Assembly: GCA_025084515.1 (NCBI GenBank)
Contig: JAJAGP010000281.1
Span: forward strand, 1 to 64,000
Direction of reading: 5' to 3'
From: Ancistrus triradiatus
Taxonomy: Eukaryota; Chordata; Actinopteri; Siluriformes; Loricariidae
DNA: 64,000 nt
A program made the position numbers and the translations under genes. The notes below the pieces were generated by a model that was not told where the DNA came from, did no database searches, and was given only the letters and a program-made list of their open reading frames with translations. How positions within the stretch are numbered: position 1 is the stretch's first letter; each line of letters opens with the position of its first letter. Shown piece after piece: positions 31,741 to 42,512 of the stretch.

Positions 31741-32252
31741 TTTTCATCATAGGTACACTTCAACTATGAGAGACAAAATGAGGGGAAAAGAAATCAGGAA
31801 ATCACAATGTAGGATTTTCAAAGAATTTAGTTGTAAACTATGGTGGAAAATAAGTATTTGGTCAAAAACAGAAGTTCAACTCAATACTTTGTAACATAAT
31901 CTTTGTTGGCAATGACAGAGGTCAAATGTTTCCTGTAAGTCTTCACCAGGTTTGCACACACTGTAGCTAGTATTTTGGCCAATTCCTCCATGCAGTAATG
32001 TTTTTGGTGGCAACACGGACTTTCAACTCCCTCCACAAATTTCAAAGGGGTTGAGGTCTGGAGACTGGCTAGGCTACTCCAGGACCTTGAAATGCTTTTT
32101 ACGGAGCCACTCTTTCATTGCCCGAGCGGTATGTTTGGGATCATTGTCATGCTGGAAGACCCAGCCACGTTCCATCTTCAATGCTGGAGGTTTTGGCTTA
32201 AAATCTCATGATACATGGCCCCATTCATTCTTCCCTTAACACTGATCAGTCG

Positions 32253-32740
32253 AACCCCAAAAATCAGATGTGGAACCCAAGATGCAGATCACAGACAGAC
32301 AACCAAGAGTTAAGGTAACCAGAGGGTTTATTATAGAAAGAAAAATAAGATACTTAAGCAACTGCAGGTAAATAAGTAAACAAAACCAAACGATACTGGT
32401 TAAATACTGAGTCCAAGAATGCTGGCGCTGAAGTAAACCAAACCGAGGAAGCGAGCGGCGGCGGTGCAAGGCAAGCTTTCCGATGGATGATGGGCCTTGT
32501 ACTGGAGACGAGAGGATGAACCAGGCAGGAACGGAAATCACTGGAGGTGCAGGCGAAGTGACCAGGCAGGAACTAGGGGAGGACAATCAAAGCATAAGCA
32601 CAAACGCCAAACCTGGCATAGGAGCTGAAAAACAGGGAGGACTCAGAACGAGGCAAAGAACTTGGCACAGAAAACTAAGGAAGCCAAAATAACTGGAACG
32701 GTATAACAGCGAGATACTAGGAAGCTAGCATAGCAACTGG
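32253..32740 (-). repeat. LTR-like 3' end of the gypsy remnant
   Basis: It follows the end of integrase. In plus view it carries GATGCAGATC and GAGGGTTTATTATAG, giving a minus-strand AATAAA, as the other LTRs do. No second copy exists in the window, so the call is positional. Confidence 0.5.
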
Positions 32741-33735
32741 CTAGTGCTAGCGGCAGGTTTCAGGCCCGAGGAAGCTACCAGCTTAATCTGAGAGACGTGG
32801 AATGCTGGGTGGATACGCATATGACGGGGAAGTTTCAAAAGAACAGTGGAAGGATTAATAACTATGGGAAAGGGGCCTACATACCTAGGCGCCAGCTTCT
32901 TGGACTCGACCTTCAGAGTGATGTCCTTAGCCGAGAGCCAGACCATCTGTCCCAGGGAGTACTTCGGGCTGGGTATTTGCCAGTGGTTCGCGGAGCGCTG
33001 GGTGCTGTCTTGGCTCTTAAGGAGTGGCGACCGCGTGGTCTCCCAGACCGGCTGACATTTCCGCAGATGGTGATGGATGGATGGTAAAATCTCAGTCTCG
33101 GCCGGTTCCAGGTTAGGGACCAAGGACGGCAGATAGCCCAAAGAGGCCTCAAAAGGGGACACCCCAGAAGCTGAGCTGGGCAGAATATTGTGGGCGTATT
33201 CCGCCCACCCTAGTTACTGGCTCCATGTGGCAGGATTCTGGGCGGACAGGCAGCGCAAAGTGGCCTCAATCTCCTGGTTCGCTCTTTCGACCTGTCCGTC
33301 GGACTGGGGGTGGAACCCTGAGGTGAGGTTGGGCTTGGCTCCGATAGCAAGACCACACTTGGGATGTGAACTGCGAGCCCCGGTCCGAAACAATGTCCAA
33401 GGGAATCCCGTGTATCTTGAAAACCCAATCAAATAGGACCTTTGCAGTTTCCATGGCAGAGGGGAGTTTCGGTAAGGGTATGAACCACACAGCCTTAGAA
33501 AAACGGTCGACTACCGTGAGAATGGTGGTGTTGCCTTCGGAAGTGGGGAGCCCAGTTATAAAGTCCACTGCTATGTGTGACCACGGCCATTCGGGCACCA
33601 GTAACGGGTGGAGCAGACCGGCTGGCGGTTGGTGAAGGGACTTACCACGGGCGCAAATGGCGCAAGCAGCCACGAACTTGCGGACATCCGTCTCCATACC
33701 TGTCCACCAGAAGTACCTCCTGAGCAAGGCGATGG
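32725..33735 (-). pseudogene. gypsy integrase and chromodomain-like C-terminus
   Basis: The first frame has YFWWTGMETDVRKFVAAC and CAICARGK (zinc-binding end), SHIAVDFITGLP (first Asp), VDRFSKAVWFIPL and DIVSDRGSQFTS (second Asp). The Gln-Glu region follows in a second frame (SDGQVERANQEIE, with the third catalytic Glu). The third frame (33162-32725) ends with LAPRYVGPFPIV and IHPAFHVSQIK, the common gypsy integrase C-terminal module. All three catalytic residues are present but in two frames. Confidence 0.88.
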
Positions 33736-34650
33736 TCCGATGGGGGTTCTCCGATGGAGAACAGCCATCCTGGCCGAGATGGGCAAAAAAAGGCGAACCG
33801 AGGATCCACCCCCAGGGTCAGGTTCCATCACATGTGCTTCCAGGACAGTGCGCTCAATCTCCCATGTCAGACGAGCCACCAGGCGCTCCGGGGAAACGAT
33901 AGGTTCCAGGGAGTCATCCAAGACATCCGAGGAGAACTGGTGTGAGAGGGTGTCTGGCTTCACGTTCCTGGAACCAGAGCGATATGTAATAGTGAAATTA
34001 AATCTAGCAAAGAAAAGTGCCCACCTGACTTGACGTGAATTCAATCTCTTGGCTCCTTGGATGTACACCAGGTTCTTGTGGTCAGACCAAACCAGGAACG
34101 GCTGTTCGGCCCCCTCTAGCCAGTGTCTCCACTCCTCTAACGCCAGCTTGACAGCGAGGAGCTCCCGGTTACCCACATCATAATTATTCTCAGCTGACGT
34201 AAAGCACCTGGAGAAAAAAGCACAGGGATGGAGTTTATTATCACGCCCCCCTCGCTGGGACAGGACAGCGTCTGCCCCTAGGTCCGACGCATCAACCTCA
34301 TCAATAAATTGTTTGCAAAGGTTCCGGTTGGGCCAACACCGGTGCTGAGGTGAACAGTCGTTTGAGGCGAGTGAAAGCTTGCTGAAATCACTAATAAATT
34401 TTCGATAAAAATGAGCAAACCCAAGAAATCTCTATAGGTCCTTCCGCTCGGAGGGCACGGGCCACTCTGCCACTGCCTGGATCTTGGAGGGGTCCACCTT
34501 GATGCACCCCCTCTGGACGACGAATCCCAGGAAAGGAACAGAAGAGACATGGAAGAGGCACTTCTCGGCCTTCACGAACAGCCTGTTCTCCATCAGGTGG
34601 ATGAGAACCAACCGGACTTGCCTCATGTGCACCTCCTCAGACCGGGAAAA
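33571..34650 (-). pseudogene. gypsy RT connection and RNase H
   Basis: 34632-34432 reads LMENRLFVKAEKCLFHVSSV and FLGFVVQRGCI, the RT end. 34176 onward reads NRELLAVKLALEEWRHWLEG, FLVWSDHKNLVYI and FNFTITYRSGSRNVKPDTLS, a complete-looking RNase H end. Frames are interrupted between about 34300 and 34180. Confidence 0.85.
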
Positions 34651-35142
34651 ACCAGAATGTTGTCTAGATAAACAAAAACAAAGCGGTTAAGAAAGTCATG
34701 TAGGACATCATTCATGAACGCTTGGAAAACAGCAGGTGTATTAGTCAACCCAAACAGCATAACCAAATATTCAAAATGACCCAGAGGATTATTAAATCCA
34801 GTCTTCCACTCGTCCCCACTCTTGATGCGGACAAGATGGTAAGCGTTCCGCAAGTCGAGCTTTGAAAAAACAGTTGCCCCCCGGAGGAGGTCAAAGCCCG
34901 ACGACAAGAGGGGAAGAGGGTAACGATTCAGTTTGGTGATTGCATTGAGTCCACGAAAGTCAATACAGGGTCTCAGAGAACCATCCTTCTTTCCAACAAA
35001 AAAAAACCCAGCTCCGAGGGGAGAGGAAGATGGACGAATGAGCCTTGCCAATAACTGCGTGATATAATCCTCCATGGCTTCCCTCTCCGTGCGAGAAAGG
35101 TGGTACAGGCGACTGGTAGGGAGAGGGGCCCCAGTATTACGG
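34623..35142 (-). pseudogene. gypsy reverse transcriptase core
   Basis: The 174-residue frame holds GAGFFFVGKKDGSLRPCIDF, NRYPLPLLSSGFDLLRGATV, FSKLDLRNAYHLVRI (first catalytic Asp) and MLFGLTNTPAVFQ. The active site reads FVYLDNIL, with Asn in place of the second Asp of YxDD, so polymerisation would be lost. The frame opens at the junction with the LTR at 35143, with no protease upstream. Confidence 0.9.
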
Positions 35143-36258
35143 TCCAAGCTTCTGATGCCGGAGGGCGGCGCCGACCGAGTCGACGTGGCAATCGAGCGAC
35201 TACAAATAACGCCCCTTAAGCGTCGGCCAGTGGCGCACTATCGGCTCGCATAGGCGACTACTCTCGCTTCTAATACACTTTTTCAGTAGCAGATATTTTC
35301 GTAGGGCTTAAAGGTACGACTAGTCCTAAAAGAGGATTAGCCGAGTAGAGTCTGGAGGCTCGAGGTGAATGTGTTAGGGCAGTAGATAGGAAGGAAAAGA
35401 GAACCGCTACTGACCTTGCATTCCCCCATTTGCTGCGTTCCTCCGCCGCCGATCTCCATTGCCGTTCTGCGGTTATTTTCCTCAGCATTCCCCGGCCAGA
35501 CTACGCGGCTGTACTCCTCCTCCGGTTCGGGAAGCCAGTTATTCCTGTCCCTCGCCCTGGTTCTTCACACGTGCGCTTAACACAGCGCGTGGAAGCCGTC
35601 TCGGGTTCCCGGTCTCCGTCTGTCGAGGTGTGTGCGCATGCGCTTTCGCCGGACACTTCGGCTACGCTTGGGCCACTTCGGGAACCTCCGTACTGCGCCT
35701 GCGCAGTACCCCTTTATCTGACGCTTTAGCAGTGATCTTTCTTTTGTTTCTTTTCTCACTATTTCTTTCACCTTATTATTCACGCCGCTGGCGCAGGTTT
35801 CGTTAGAGTCCATATATTTGGTACTAATCCTCATAGAAGCCGTTTTTCGGCATCTATATCCTTAGTCCGTTAGTCCGTTTTAAACGGCTCTTCTGTCTGC
35901 CCTTACGGCTATAGTTTCTCTCCCCCCTCGTTCCTCTCGTGGTCGAGTGGTGAAGTGGTAACACACTCGCCCTCCTAACCCGTGATCCTCAGTTTGAATC
36001 CCGACCACGGTCATAGCCACGAGTGCGCGTTCGTGCTCGCTGGCTTTTCTCAACGGATCTCCGTTGAGTATTATATTTTTAGAGATACTGGGAGACTAGG
36101 TGAGGTACTCGTCAGGGCCCCCAGGTTCACCGACGAGTGTGTCCAATGACTCCACAATAAAAGCGCAACCCCCCCGCTCTGCGACGATCGCGTTCCTGGG
36201 GGGATGAGCTTGGCACGGCCCAGTTGCATGGGTTCAGGCCAGGCGAAGCAAAACAGAA
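35143..36258 (+). repeat. gypsy-type LTR carrying a tRNA-like segment
   Basis: The first 360 bp match the reverse complement of 47785-48174, and the rest matches the reverse complement of 41443-42056 in patches (CTACTGCGCATGCGCAGT-like, CTTCTGTCTGCCCTTA, CTCCTCTCG). It is therefore one long LTR in plus orientation. TACAAATA at 35201 lies 31 bp before GGCGCACTATC at 35232. No primer site follows, so it is a solo or 3' LTR. Confidence 0.7.
35939..36008 (+). other. tRNA-like sequence within an LTR
   Basis: A perfect 7-bp acceptor-like stem (GTGGTCG / CGACCAC) encloses 56 nt. An A-box-like AGTGGTGAAGTGG and a B-box-like AGTTTGAATCC lie at tRNA spacing. The anticodon arm does not pair well (CTCCTAA loop flanked by mismatches), so it is not a functional tRNA gene. 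It probably derives from a tRNA captured by the LTR lineage. Confidence 0.55.
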
Positions 36259-36382
36259 CCTTAACTCAAACAGGTGCCATTAATACAGTTAACGAGTGGA
36301 GGACAGAAGAGCTTCTTAAAGAAGAAGTTACAGGTCTGTGAGAGCCAGAAATCTTGCTTGTTTGTGGGTGACCAAATACTTT

Positions 36383-37011
36383 TTTTTATATATATATATA
36401 TAGTGCTTTTTACAATGGAGCATTGTCTCAAAGCAACTTTACAAGTTTAGAATATCTCCTAATAACTACGTCCATTCCCAATTTAATGTTATAGGAAGAA
36501 ACCTTAGGAGGACCAAGACTCAAAAAGGGACCCAACCTTCTTGGGCGGCGTAGATGATAAATCTAAGAACAAAACTAAAGTCTTTGAGTCATAATTTGAA
36601 TAAAATGTGAAATATGCACATCGGCATTAAGTGGCCTGGGTATGATGTGGCTGGAGCTGATGACGGAAGCAGCTTGAGTGAAGCTGCAGCGGATGGACAT
36701 CCTGTGTGGGGCTGGAACTGGTACTGGAACACAGCTCGGAGAGAAAACAGAAAATGTAATTATTTATTGATTAAGAGCACAGTGTCTACTAACAATCACT
36801 GATGCCATGTGTAGCATGAGACCCCGGCAGCATTTACTATAGCCGCATAGCTAGAAAGAGGAGAACTGGTAGGAAACACAGCCAAGAGGGATCACATGAG
36901 ACATTGCCAACCCCACGGGAGGCAAAAGACAGCAACCCAACGTCTCTGACCACCATAAGACTCTTTGACTATGAACCCCCAGCTCTGCCCTTAGTCTAAG
37001 GTAAGGATACT
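36383..37011 (-). repeat. L2-clade LINE 3' UTR copy inside Tc1 copy 2
   Basis: An inverted L2 tail (TAGTGCTTTTTACAATGGAG onward) inserted in the Tc1. ATACTT occurs at both junctions (36377-36382 and 37008-37013), a probable short target duplication. It is strongly 5'-truncated with no coding sequence. Confidence 0.85.
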
Positions 37012-37124
37012 TAGTTTCCACCATGATTTACAATTAAATTCTTTAAAAATGCTACAATGTGATTTCCTGGATTTTTTTTCTCATTTTGTCTCTCATAGTT
37101 GAAGTGTACCTTTGATGAAAATCA

Positions 37125-37199
37125 CAGACCTCTCTCATCTTTCTAAACAGGAGAACTTGTACAATCAGTGGCTGACTAAATACTTTTTTCCTCCACTGT
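37125..37199. repeat. right terminal inverted repeat of Tc1 copy 2
   Basis: ACAGACCTCTCTC to CCTCCACTG is the inverse of 31664-31740; TA follows at 37200. Confidence 0.9.
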
Positions 37200-37201
37200 A
37201 T

Positions 37202-38030
37202 CTTAGATATCCAATTTATATTAATCCAAAGTTATAGTCTCTGTATTGGTGCATATCAATGTATGCTGAAAATAAAGGACGCACCCAACGAGTGGAGGGA
37301 CTTGATACCAAGTCAACTTCTCATTAGCCGATTCAGGGCAATACCCCTGCCTCACGCCCCTGATCGCTTACGTCAGAGTGTGTACAAAACTTTGGCAAAC
37401 TAGCATTAAGAAGCAGTCGTTTGTTTTAAGAGTTCTGAAGTTTAGTTTTTGTTTCTAATTTTTAGAAGTTTTTTTTTTTGTTTTTTTTCGTTTTTGTTTT
37501 AAGTTTTTCTTTTTCCAGCAGTGTAGCTAAATAATGTAGCAAAAAGACCAACTAGCAAAGATCTCCTTCACGCTCGACCATGTATATGACGTAAAGTTCA
37601 CGTCAGACTTAGCATTTACCTGTGGCCAGGGTAAAGATATGAGTGTGCGCGAATGCAATCTTTGAGGACCGTGAATTATCCGCAGCCTAAAGCTGGGAAG
37701 TGTGCCTACTGCTGGATCACCTGAAGACGCTGCCCCTGGGAAACATCTGTGGTTACACGACTGCCTATCTGCATAACCGAGAAGCCAAGAGCCTACACCG
37801 TCGATAGGCCTTCCGAGCAGCTGTGTTCATCAGAAGATAAACATCACCCGCTCCACAATCGTGCCATCTTGGACAGGCACGGCCAGGTTTCGGTGTCCAC
37901 AACCGTTCATGAGTGATGACCAGGCGAGTACCACTTTTATGCCTTGATTTGGGTCTCTGATCCTCGAACCTTACCTTTAGTTTTAAACCACATTTCAACT
38001 CTAGACCCCCCTATGTAAGTAGTTTCCATT
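37202..38030. other. unassigned sequence
   Basis: It contains a T-rich tract (37467-37510). A GC-balanced stretch (37560-37990) has short minus-strand frames but no recognisable domain. Confidence 0.4.
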
Positions 38031-38208
38031 GGACTATTGGTCCCTTTTTGAGTCTTGGTCCTCCTAAGGTTTCTTCCTATAACTCAGGGAGATTTTCCTT
38101 GCCACTGTCACCCTAGGCTTGCTCAATTTGGGATTGGACCTAGTTATTAGGAGATAATCTAAACTTGTAAAGTTGCTTTGAGACAATGCTCCATTGTAGA
38201 AAGCGCTA

Positions 38209-38244
<36 letters not shown>

Positions 38245-38246
38245 AC
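38031..38246 (+). repeat. L2-clade LINE 3' tail with long A run
   Basis: It matches 47610-47765 of the full L2 (GGTCCCTTTTTGAGTCTTGG to GCGCTATGTAAA). In place of the usual AAATAAATCTGAC it carries about 29 A, then TCTGAC. It is a heavily 5'-truncated insertion. Confidence 0.85.
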
Positions 38247-38249
38247 TAT

Positions 38250-38779
38250 TGCTGCCTTCAAGTGGTGTCGAAAATATCGTATTTACGAGATGACATCACA
38301 TAAACGTCACCGCAATGTCGTATTTACCAGTGGGAAACTCGGATTTTTCGATAAGCCCCGACTTTCCGAGTTGGGGGCGTATCAGTAACGAAACGTCTTG
38401 GCGGCTGCCGGCATGGATGCTGCTACTACAGTAAACGTAAAGTTTTTAGTTTACTAACAGTAGTTACGCATGTTAACTGTACAGTTTAAGCTAGTGTACA
38501 TTTTGTCCAACTTGCACTAATGTTAATGAGGAATTACAACAAACTAATATTATATAATATAAAATATTACTCATCTAAATCGTGTCCTGTTCGCTTCATT
38601 CTCTTCAAGTAAGGCTAAATAAACTTGCTGGTTTTGCCTATACAAAAATACAAGTAGTACAAACAAAAGTTTTCTTTTGGCGTCACCACCCGACAAAAAA
38701 CACTTGAACATACATCATGTCGTAAGTACCACCTCCGAACTCGGAAGTAGGAACTTCCGAGGATGACTTGAAGGCAGCA
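38250..38779. mobile_element. 530-bp MITE with 14-bp terminal inverted repeats
   Basis: It begins TGCTGCCTTCAAGT and ends ACTTGAAGGCAGCA, a perfect 14-bp inverted repeat, with TAT on both outer sides (38247-38249 and 38780-38782). Subterminal TCGGAA/TTCCGA words are partly inverted too. It has no coding capacity. A 3-bp duplication suggests a PIF/Harbinger relative, but TAT could also be chance. Confidence 0.75.
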
Positions 38780-38782
38780 TAT

Positions 38783-39250
38783 TTACATTTCACCTTAATT
38801 TATCATACCAGTAACTTATTAGTAGATAGGCTAGATTTTGTTTTGATTTTGTGACCGAGGTTGAGAAAAGAACTGCAAACTCACTCTTCAGATCCAGACT
38901 GAATTTGCCCATCTACTTCCACATTAATTTTGCTTTTTTCTTTTTCAACTGGTTTTCCACATCCACCAGTCCAACGATCCGGTGATGCCCCATTTGTTCA
39001 TTAAAATGAATCAATTTAAATGTGTAGTCATATTCCGCTACAATATCCACCCATAGTTTCCTCTCGATCACTTTCTTCAAACTCTATCTTCCTCATTTTT
39101 AGTCCACACTTTGTGTTCAAACGTGTCGTCTTCTTCTTACTTTTACAACTTGGATACATCTTTATAATTATTTTTGTTTGTCTTGTTTCTATTACTCAGT
39201 CATCCTCATTTCTTATGTGATAATTGTCCTCCTGACTGATGACTGGGAGC
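38783..39250. other. no recognisable feature
   Basis: AT-rich sequence with chance frames only, up to the broken 3' edge of the gypsy element. Confidence 0.5.
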
Positions 39251-40289
39251 TGAGGATAAATTTCCCGAAGTCCCTAACGAACCGACGGAAAAAATTGGCG
39301 AAGCCCAAGAACCGCTGGACCTGCCGTACCGAGGAGGGACGGGGCCAATCAGCCACCGCCCGGGTCTTGGCCGGGTCCATGCTCAGAGTCCCATGGGAGA
39401 CCACAAATCCCAAAAAGGAGATGGAGGAGACATGGAACACCGACTTCTCCAGATTTATAAACAGGCGGTTGGCAAGGAGGAGCTGGAGGACGCGACAGAC
39501 GTGTACACGTAGACATACCGGTCAAGGGCCTCCCGCAGGACATCGTTGATGAGCTGTTGGAAAGATGGCGGGGGCATTCATGAGGCCGAAGGGCATTACT
39601 AGATACTCATAATGCCCCGTGGGGGTAAGGAAGGCCGTCTTCCACTCATCCCCCGGCCGGATGTGGACGAGATTGTAGGCACTCCGGAGGTAGAGCTTAG
39701 TGAAGACTCTGGCGCCCTGGAGCGCCTCAAATGCCGTATTCATGAGGGGCAGGGGGTAATGGTCTTTGACTGTAATGGCGTTGAGGCCCCGGTAGTCTAT
39801 GCAGGGACGAAGGGACCCGTCCTTCCCCACAAAAAAGAAACCCAGCGGGTGAAGAGGTTGGTTGAATGAACCCCAACCGCAAGGCCTCAGCAATGTACGA
39901 CCGCATAGCCTCCTGTTTGGTGCGGTTGAGGGAGAAGAGTCTCCCTCGAGGCGGGGAAGCACCGGGCAGGAGGTTGATGGCGCAATCATACTTGCGGTGC
40001 GGAGGGAGGAGCTGGGCCTCCCCTTTGCTGAACACCCTGCCCAAGTCCTTGTACTGGGCGGGGACAGAGGAGAGGTCTGGCCCTGGCTGTTGCACAAGAG
40101 GAGCCGGTGGGGGAATGAGGCAGGCCTCTTTGCACCTAGGGGACCATGAAAAGACAGACCCAGACTGCCAGTCGATCGAGGGATTGTGGGATTGTGGAGC
40201 TGTAACCAAGGGAGTCCCAAGACCAGTTGATTATGGGGAGTTTGGGTGACAAGGAGAGGTAGCAGTTCAGTATGGTCCCCGATGACCAC
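39213..40289 (-). pseudogene. gypsy protease-RT region
   Basis: The frame reads DGSLRPCIDYRGLNAITVKD, HYPLPLMNTAFEALQGARVF, YNLVHIRPGDEWKTAFLTPT and YEYLVMPFGLMNAPAIF, which are RT motifs 2-4. Upstream, LGLPWLQLHNPTI is the start of the pol linker. The YxDD block is degraded near 39500 and the thumb (FLGFVVSHGTLSMDP, VQRFLGFANFFRRFV) is in another frame. Sequence is lost beyond 39251. Confidence 0.88.
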
Positions 40290-40772
40290 TTTGAGGTCTG
40301 GTGTGTGACTGGACCACAGCCCAAGGACCGACCATCCAGGGTCCTAAATGACCGGGGCCACTGGAGACCCTCCAGCCGTAACTTGAGCTGTCGGGCAAGG
40401 TGAACATCAATGAAGTTGCCGGTGGCCCCGGAATCGACCAGAGCCTGAACCGCCATGAGGGAACTCCCTCCCTGGCCAATGCTGGCCCTTAGGAGTAGGC
40501 CAGACTGGGGAGGCAAGGGCGCCTCTAGGACCGGCCTCCCCACCCAGTCCCGGCCCCTGCGTTTCCTGACTGGCATGGGGATCCAGCTCTGGAACCCAAA
40601 GGAGAGGGACCGGCCCTGGTCAGGTCCATGGGCTCCTCGACATCCCTGCTGGCCGGAGGGTACATGACTTGCGCCCGAGCGAGCCAATCCGGGTATCTCG
40701 ACCCGCGGAGGGCCGCCTTCTCCCGAGCCTTCTGACGTCGGCGGGTGTCTAGGGAAGTGGCCAGGGAGGTCA
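40290..40772 (-). pseudogene. gypsy protease-like region
   Basis: LVDSGATGNFIDVHLARQL contains the aspartic protease DSGA motif. It is followed by VTHQT-type sequence before the RT. Such proteases dimerise to process Gag-Pol. Frames change near 40500 and 40270. Confidence 0.85.
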
Positions 40773-41426
40773 TTAAGGGTTGCCGGTGGGTTTGCGTGTG
40801 GCCAACTTGTCCTTAAGGGCCTCACTAAGGTCTTTCTGGAAGGTGGCCATGAGGGCCGGTTCATTCCAGCCACTATCGGCGGCCAGAGTCTGGAAATCGA
40901 TGGCGTACTCGACCGCCGAGCGTGAACCCTGAACGAGCTCAGAGAGACGAGCCACGGCATCCCGCCCACCGTGAGGGTGGAAGAAGGTGTCCTTGATGCC
41001 CTGGGTGAAGGCGGATTCTGAGCTGCAAATCTGAGCCCTAGACTCCCACTGGGCCATGGCCCAGGCCAGGGCACGGCCCGATAGTAGGGAGATAATATAA
41101 GCCACCCGAGAGCGTTGCGTGGGAAAGCGAGAGGGCTGCAGCTCGAATGTCAGTGAGCATAGCAGCAAAAACCCCTTACATCGCTCTGCTTCCCCTGCAA
41201 ACCTCTCAGGAGCGGCAATGGGGGAGTCCAGTCAGCGGCACCTTGGGCGGGGGTGTACTGGACAGCTTGGCCGTCAGCTGGGTGACCGCCAAGGTGAGTT
41301 CCCCCACTTGTCGCCCCAGGGCAGTTAGTTGCTGCTCATACCGACCGAGGGTGTCACCGTGGTGCTGAGGCACAGTCCCCGCCGTTGGGGGGGGGGTGGA
41401 GGGGTAGGCGCACCTGCTGGGTCCAT
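40773..41426 (-). pseudogene. gypsy gag
   Basis: The start codon at 41426-41424 opens MDPAGAPTP 5 nt past the self-primer site, as in many fish gypsy gags. A C-rich run near 41390 and stops break the N-terminal part. From 41168 the frame is open: RSRVAYIISLLSGRALAWAM, YAIDFQTLAADSGWNEPALM and FQKDLSEALKDKLA, the conserved capsid pattern. A zinc knuckle was not seen. Confidence 0.85.
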
Positions 41427-41430
41427 ACTG

Positions 41431-41442
41431 GGCGCACTATTC
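41431..41442 (-). promoter_or_regulatory. self-primer binding site of the gypsy element
   Basis: The minus-strand leader GAATAGTGCGCC lies straight after the LTR end. Its ATAGTGCGCC is the exact complement of GGCGCACTAT at the LTR transcript start (48103-48094). Confidence 0.65.
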
Positions 41443-42056
41443 TGTTATGAATCGACCAGGTAACAGAATACTGGTCGAGGGAAAGCGGTGGGGGAAGGAG
41501 GACCCAAATGCAGGAGAAATATGAATATGAAATATTAAATATGAAAACAACTGCGTCCAGTAAACAAAGAAATATACATACCTTGGTGTAATGGCGAGGC
41601 GACGGAGTTACCACTACACCAAGCGGCCGCGAGAGGAGCGAGGGGAGAAACTGAGTATAAGCCTAAGGGCAGACAGAAGGGCCGTATAGAACGGGCTCAA
41701 ACAAAAGCTACAATCACCTAAAAAGGCTTATAAGGAGAGATACGGAGAGTTTATAAAATAACTAAGCTAACGCCTGAGGCGCGATAGGCCAGATAAGACC
41801 GATTACAAAAAAAGGAACAAAAAGGAGATCGCTATACAGCGAGACTGGGGGAGAACTGCGCATGCGCAGTAGGGAGAACTCCTAGGAGACCCAGGAGTAG
41901 CCAAAGCAATAGCAGAGGCATCTCTGCCGCGCTGCAAGGAGTGCAAGCGCTTAGTAAATGGGCCAAAGAATGGGAGAGAACGCTGAGAGAACGCTGAGAG
42001 AACTGACGCGGAGAATTGCGAGGATCTGGCAACCCAGACTGATCTGCGGTTGCACA
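41443..42056 (-). repeat. 5' LTR of the gypsy element, downstream part
   Basis: It ends TTCATAACA next to the primer site. It contains a tRNA A-box-like TGGTGTAGTGGTAAC inside a 9-bp perfect hairpin stem (CTTGGTGTA/TACACCAAG, 41582-41623), the collapsed counterpart of the tRNA-like segment at 35939-36008. Confidence 0.8.
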
Positions 42057-42512
42057 CAGGAGTAGTTTCGTAGCTGCTAGCAGCTTTTACCTTTGATATA
42101 TTTTATTTCCCTATCGCATCTGTATCTTATATAATCGTATATATAGTAGGTTTTTACAACATCTTAATCATTTTATTCTCGTACCGGCGGATTATATTTT
42201 TTTGCCGCTAATCGTTATTTAGTAACTTTACAGGTATACCGGCTTGTGTTTGCAGTAGTTAGCCATTAGCTAATAACCAGAGTTGCGTCTTCTTCGCAGT
42301 AGTGTGTGTTTTTTATAACGTTTTTACAGTCTTTTACCACTTTCTTTCTGAAACTTAGGTTTTTTTAGTGACGTTTTGTGTTGACTTAACTTGTATTAAC
42401 GCTTTAATCAAGCATTGCATTGGACCATCGACTGCAGCTGAACCATATCTTCACTCGGCACCCCACAACACCACCCGAAGCTAAGTATCTTTAATTCATT
42501 AATTGTACTAAC

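Larger units (their letters stand above)
32253..35142 (-). mobile_element. Ty3/gypsy element remnant (pol and 3' LTR-like end)
   Basis: RT, RNase H and integrase lie in order on the minus strand, followed by LTR-like sequence. gag, protease and a matching 5' LTR are absent. It abuts Tc1 at 32252 and an unrelated, opposite-facing LTR at 35143. Confidence 0.88.
31664..37199 (-). mobile_element. Tc1/mariner copy 2, split by later insertions
   Basis: The left end (CAGTGGAGCAAAAAAGTATT after TA) and right end (AATACTTTTTTCCTCCACTG before TA) are inverted terminal repeats of about 75 bp. Tc1 sequence occupies 31664-32252, 36262-36382 and 37012-37199 and is collinear with copy 1 (1-1010). Between lie gypsy pol, an LTR and an L2 tail. 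About 550 bp of the Tc1 centre, including the catalytic part, is missing altogether. Confidence 0.92.

Noticed and set aside
35939..36008. Functional tRNA gene
   Set aside because: Acceptor stem and box elements are present, but the anticodon arm does not pair and the segment is part of an LTR.
37202..38030. Conserved gene between 37.2 and 38.0 kb
   Set aside because: The minus-strand frame of 77 codons has no recognisable motif and no neighbouring exon.
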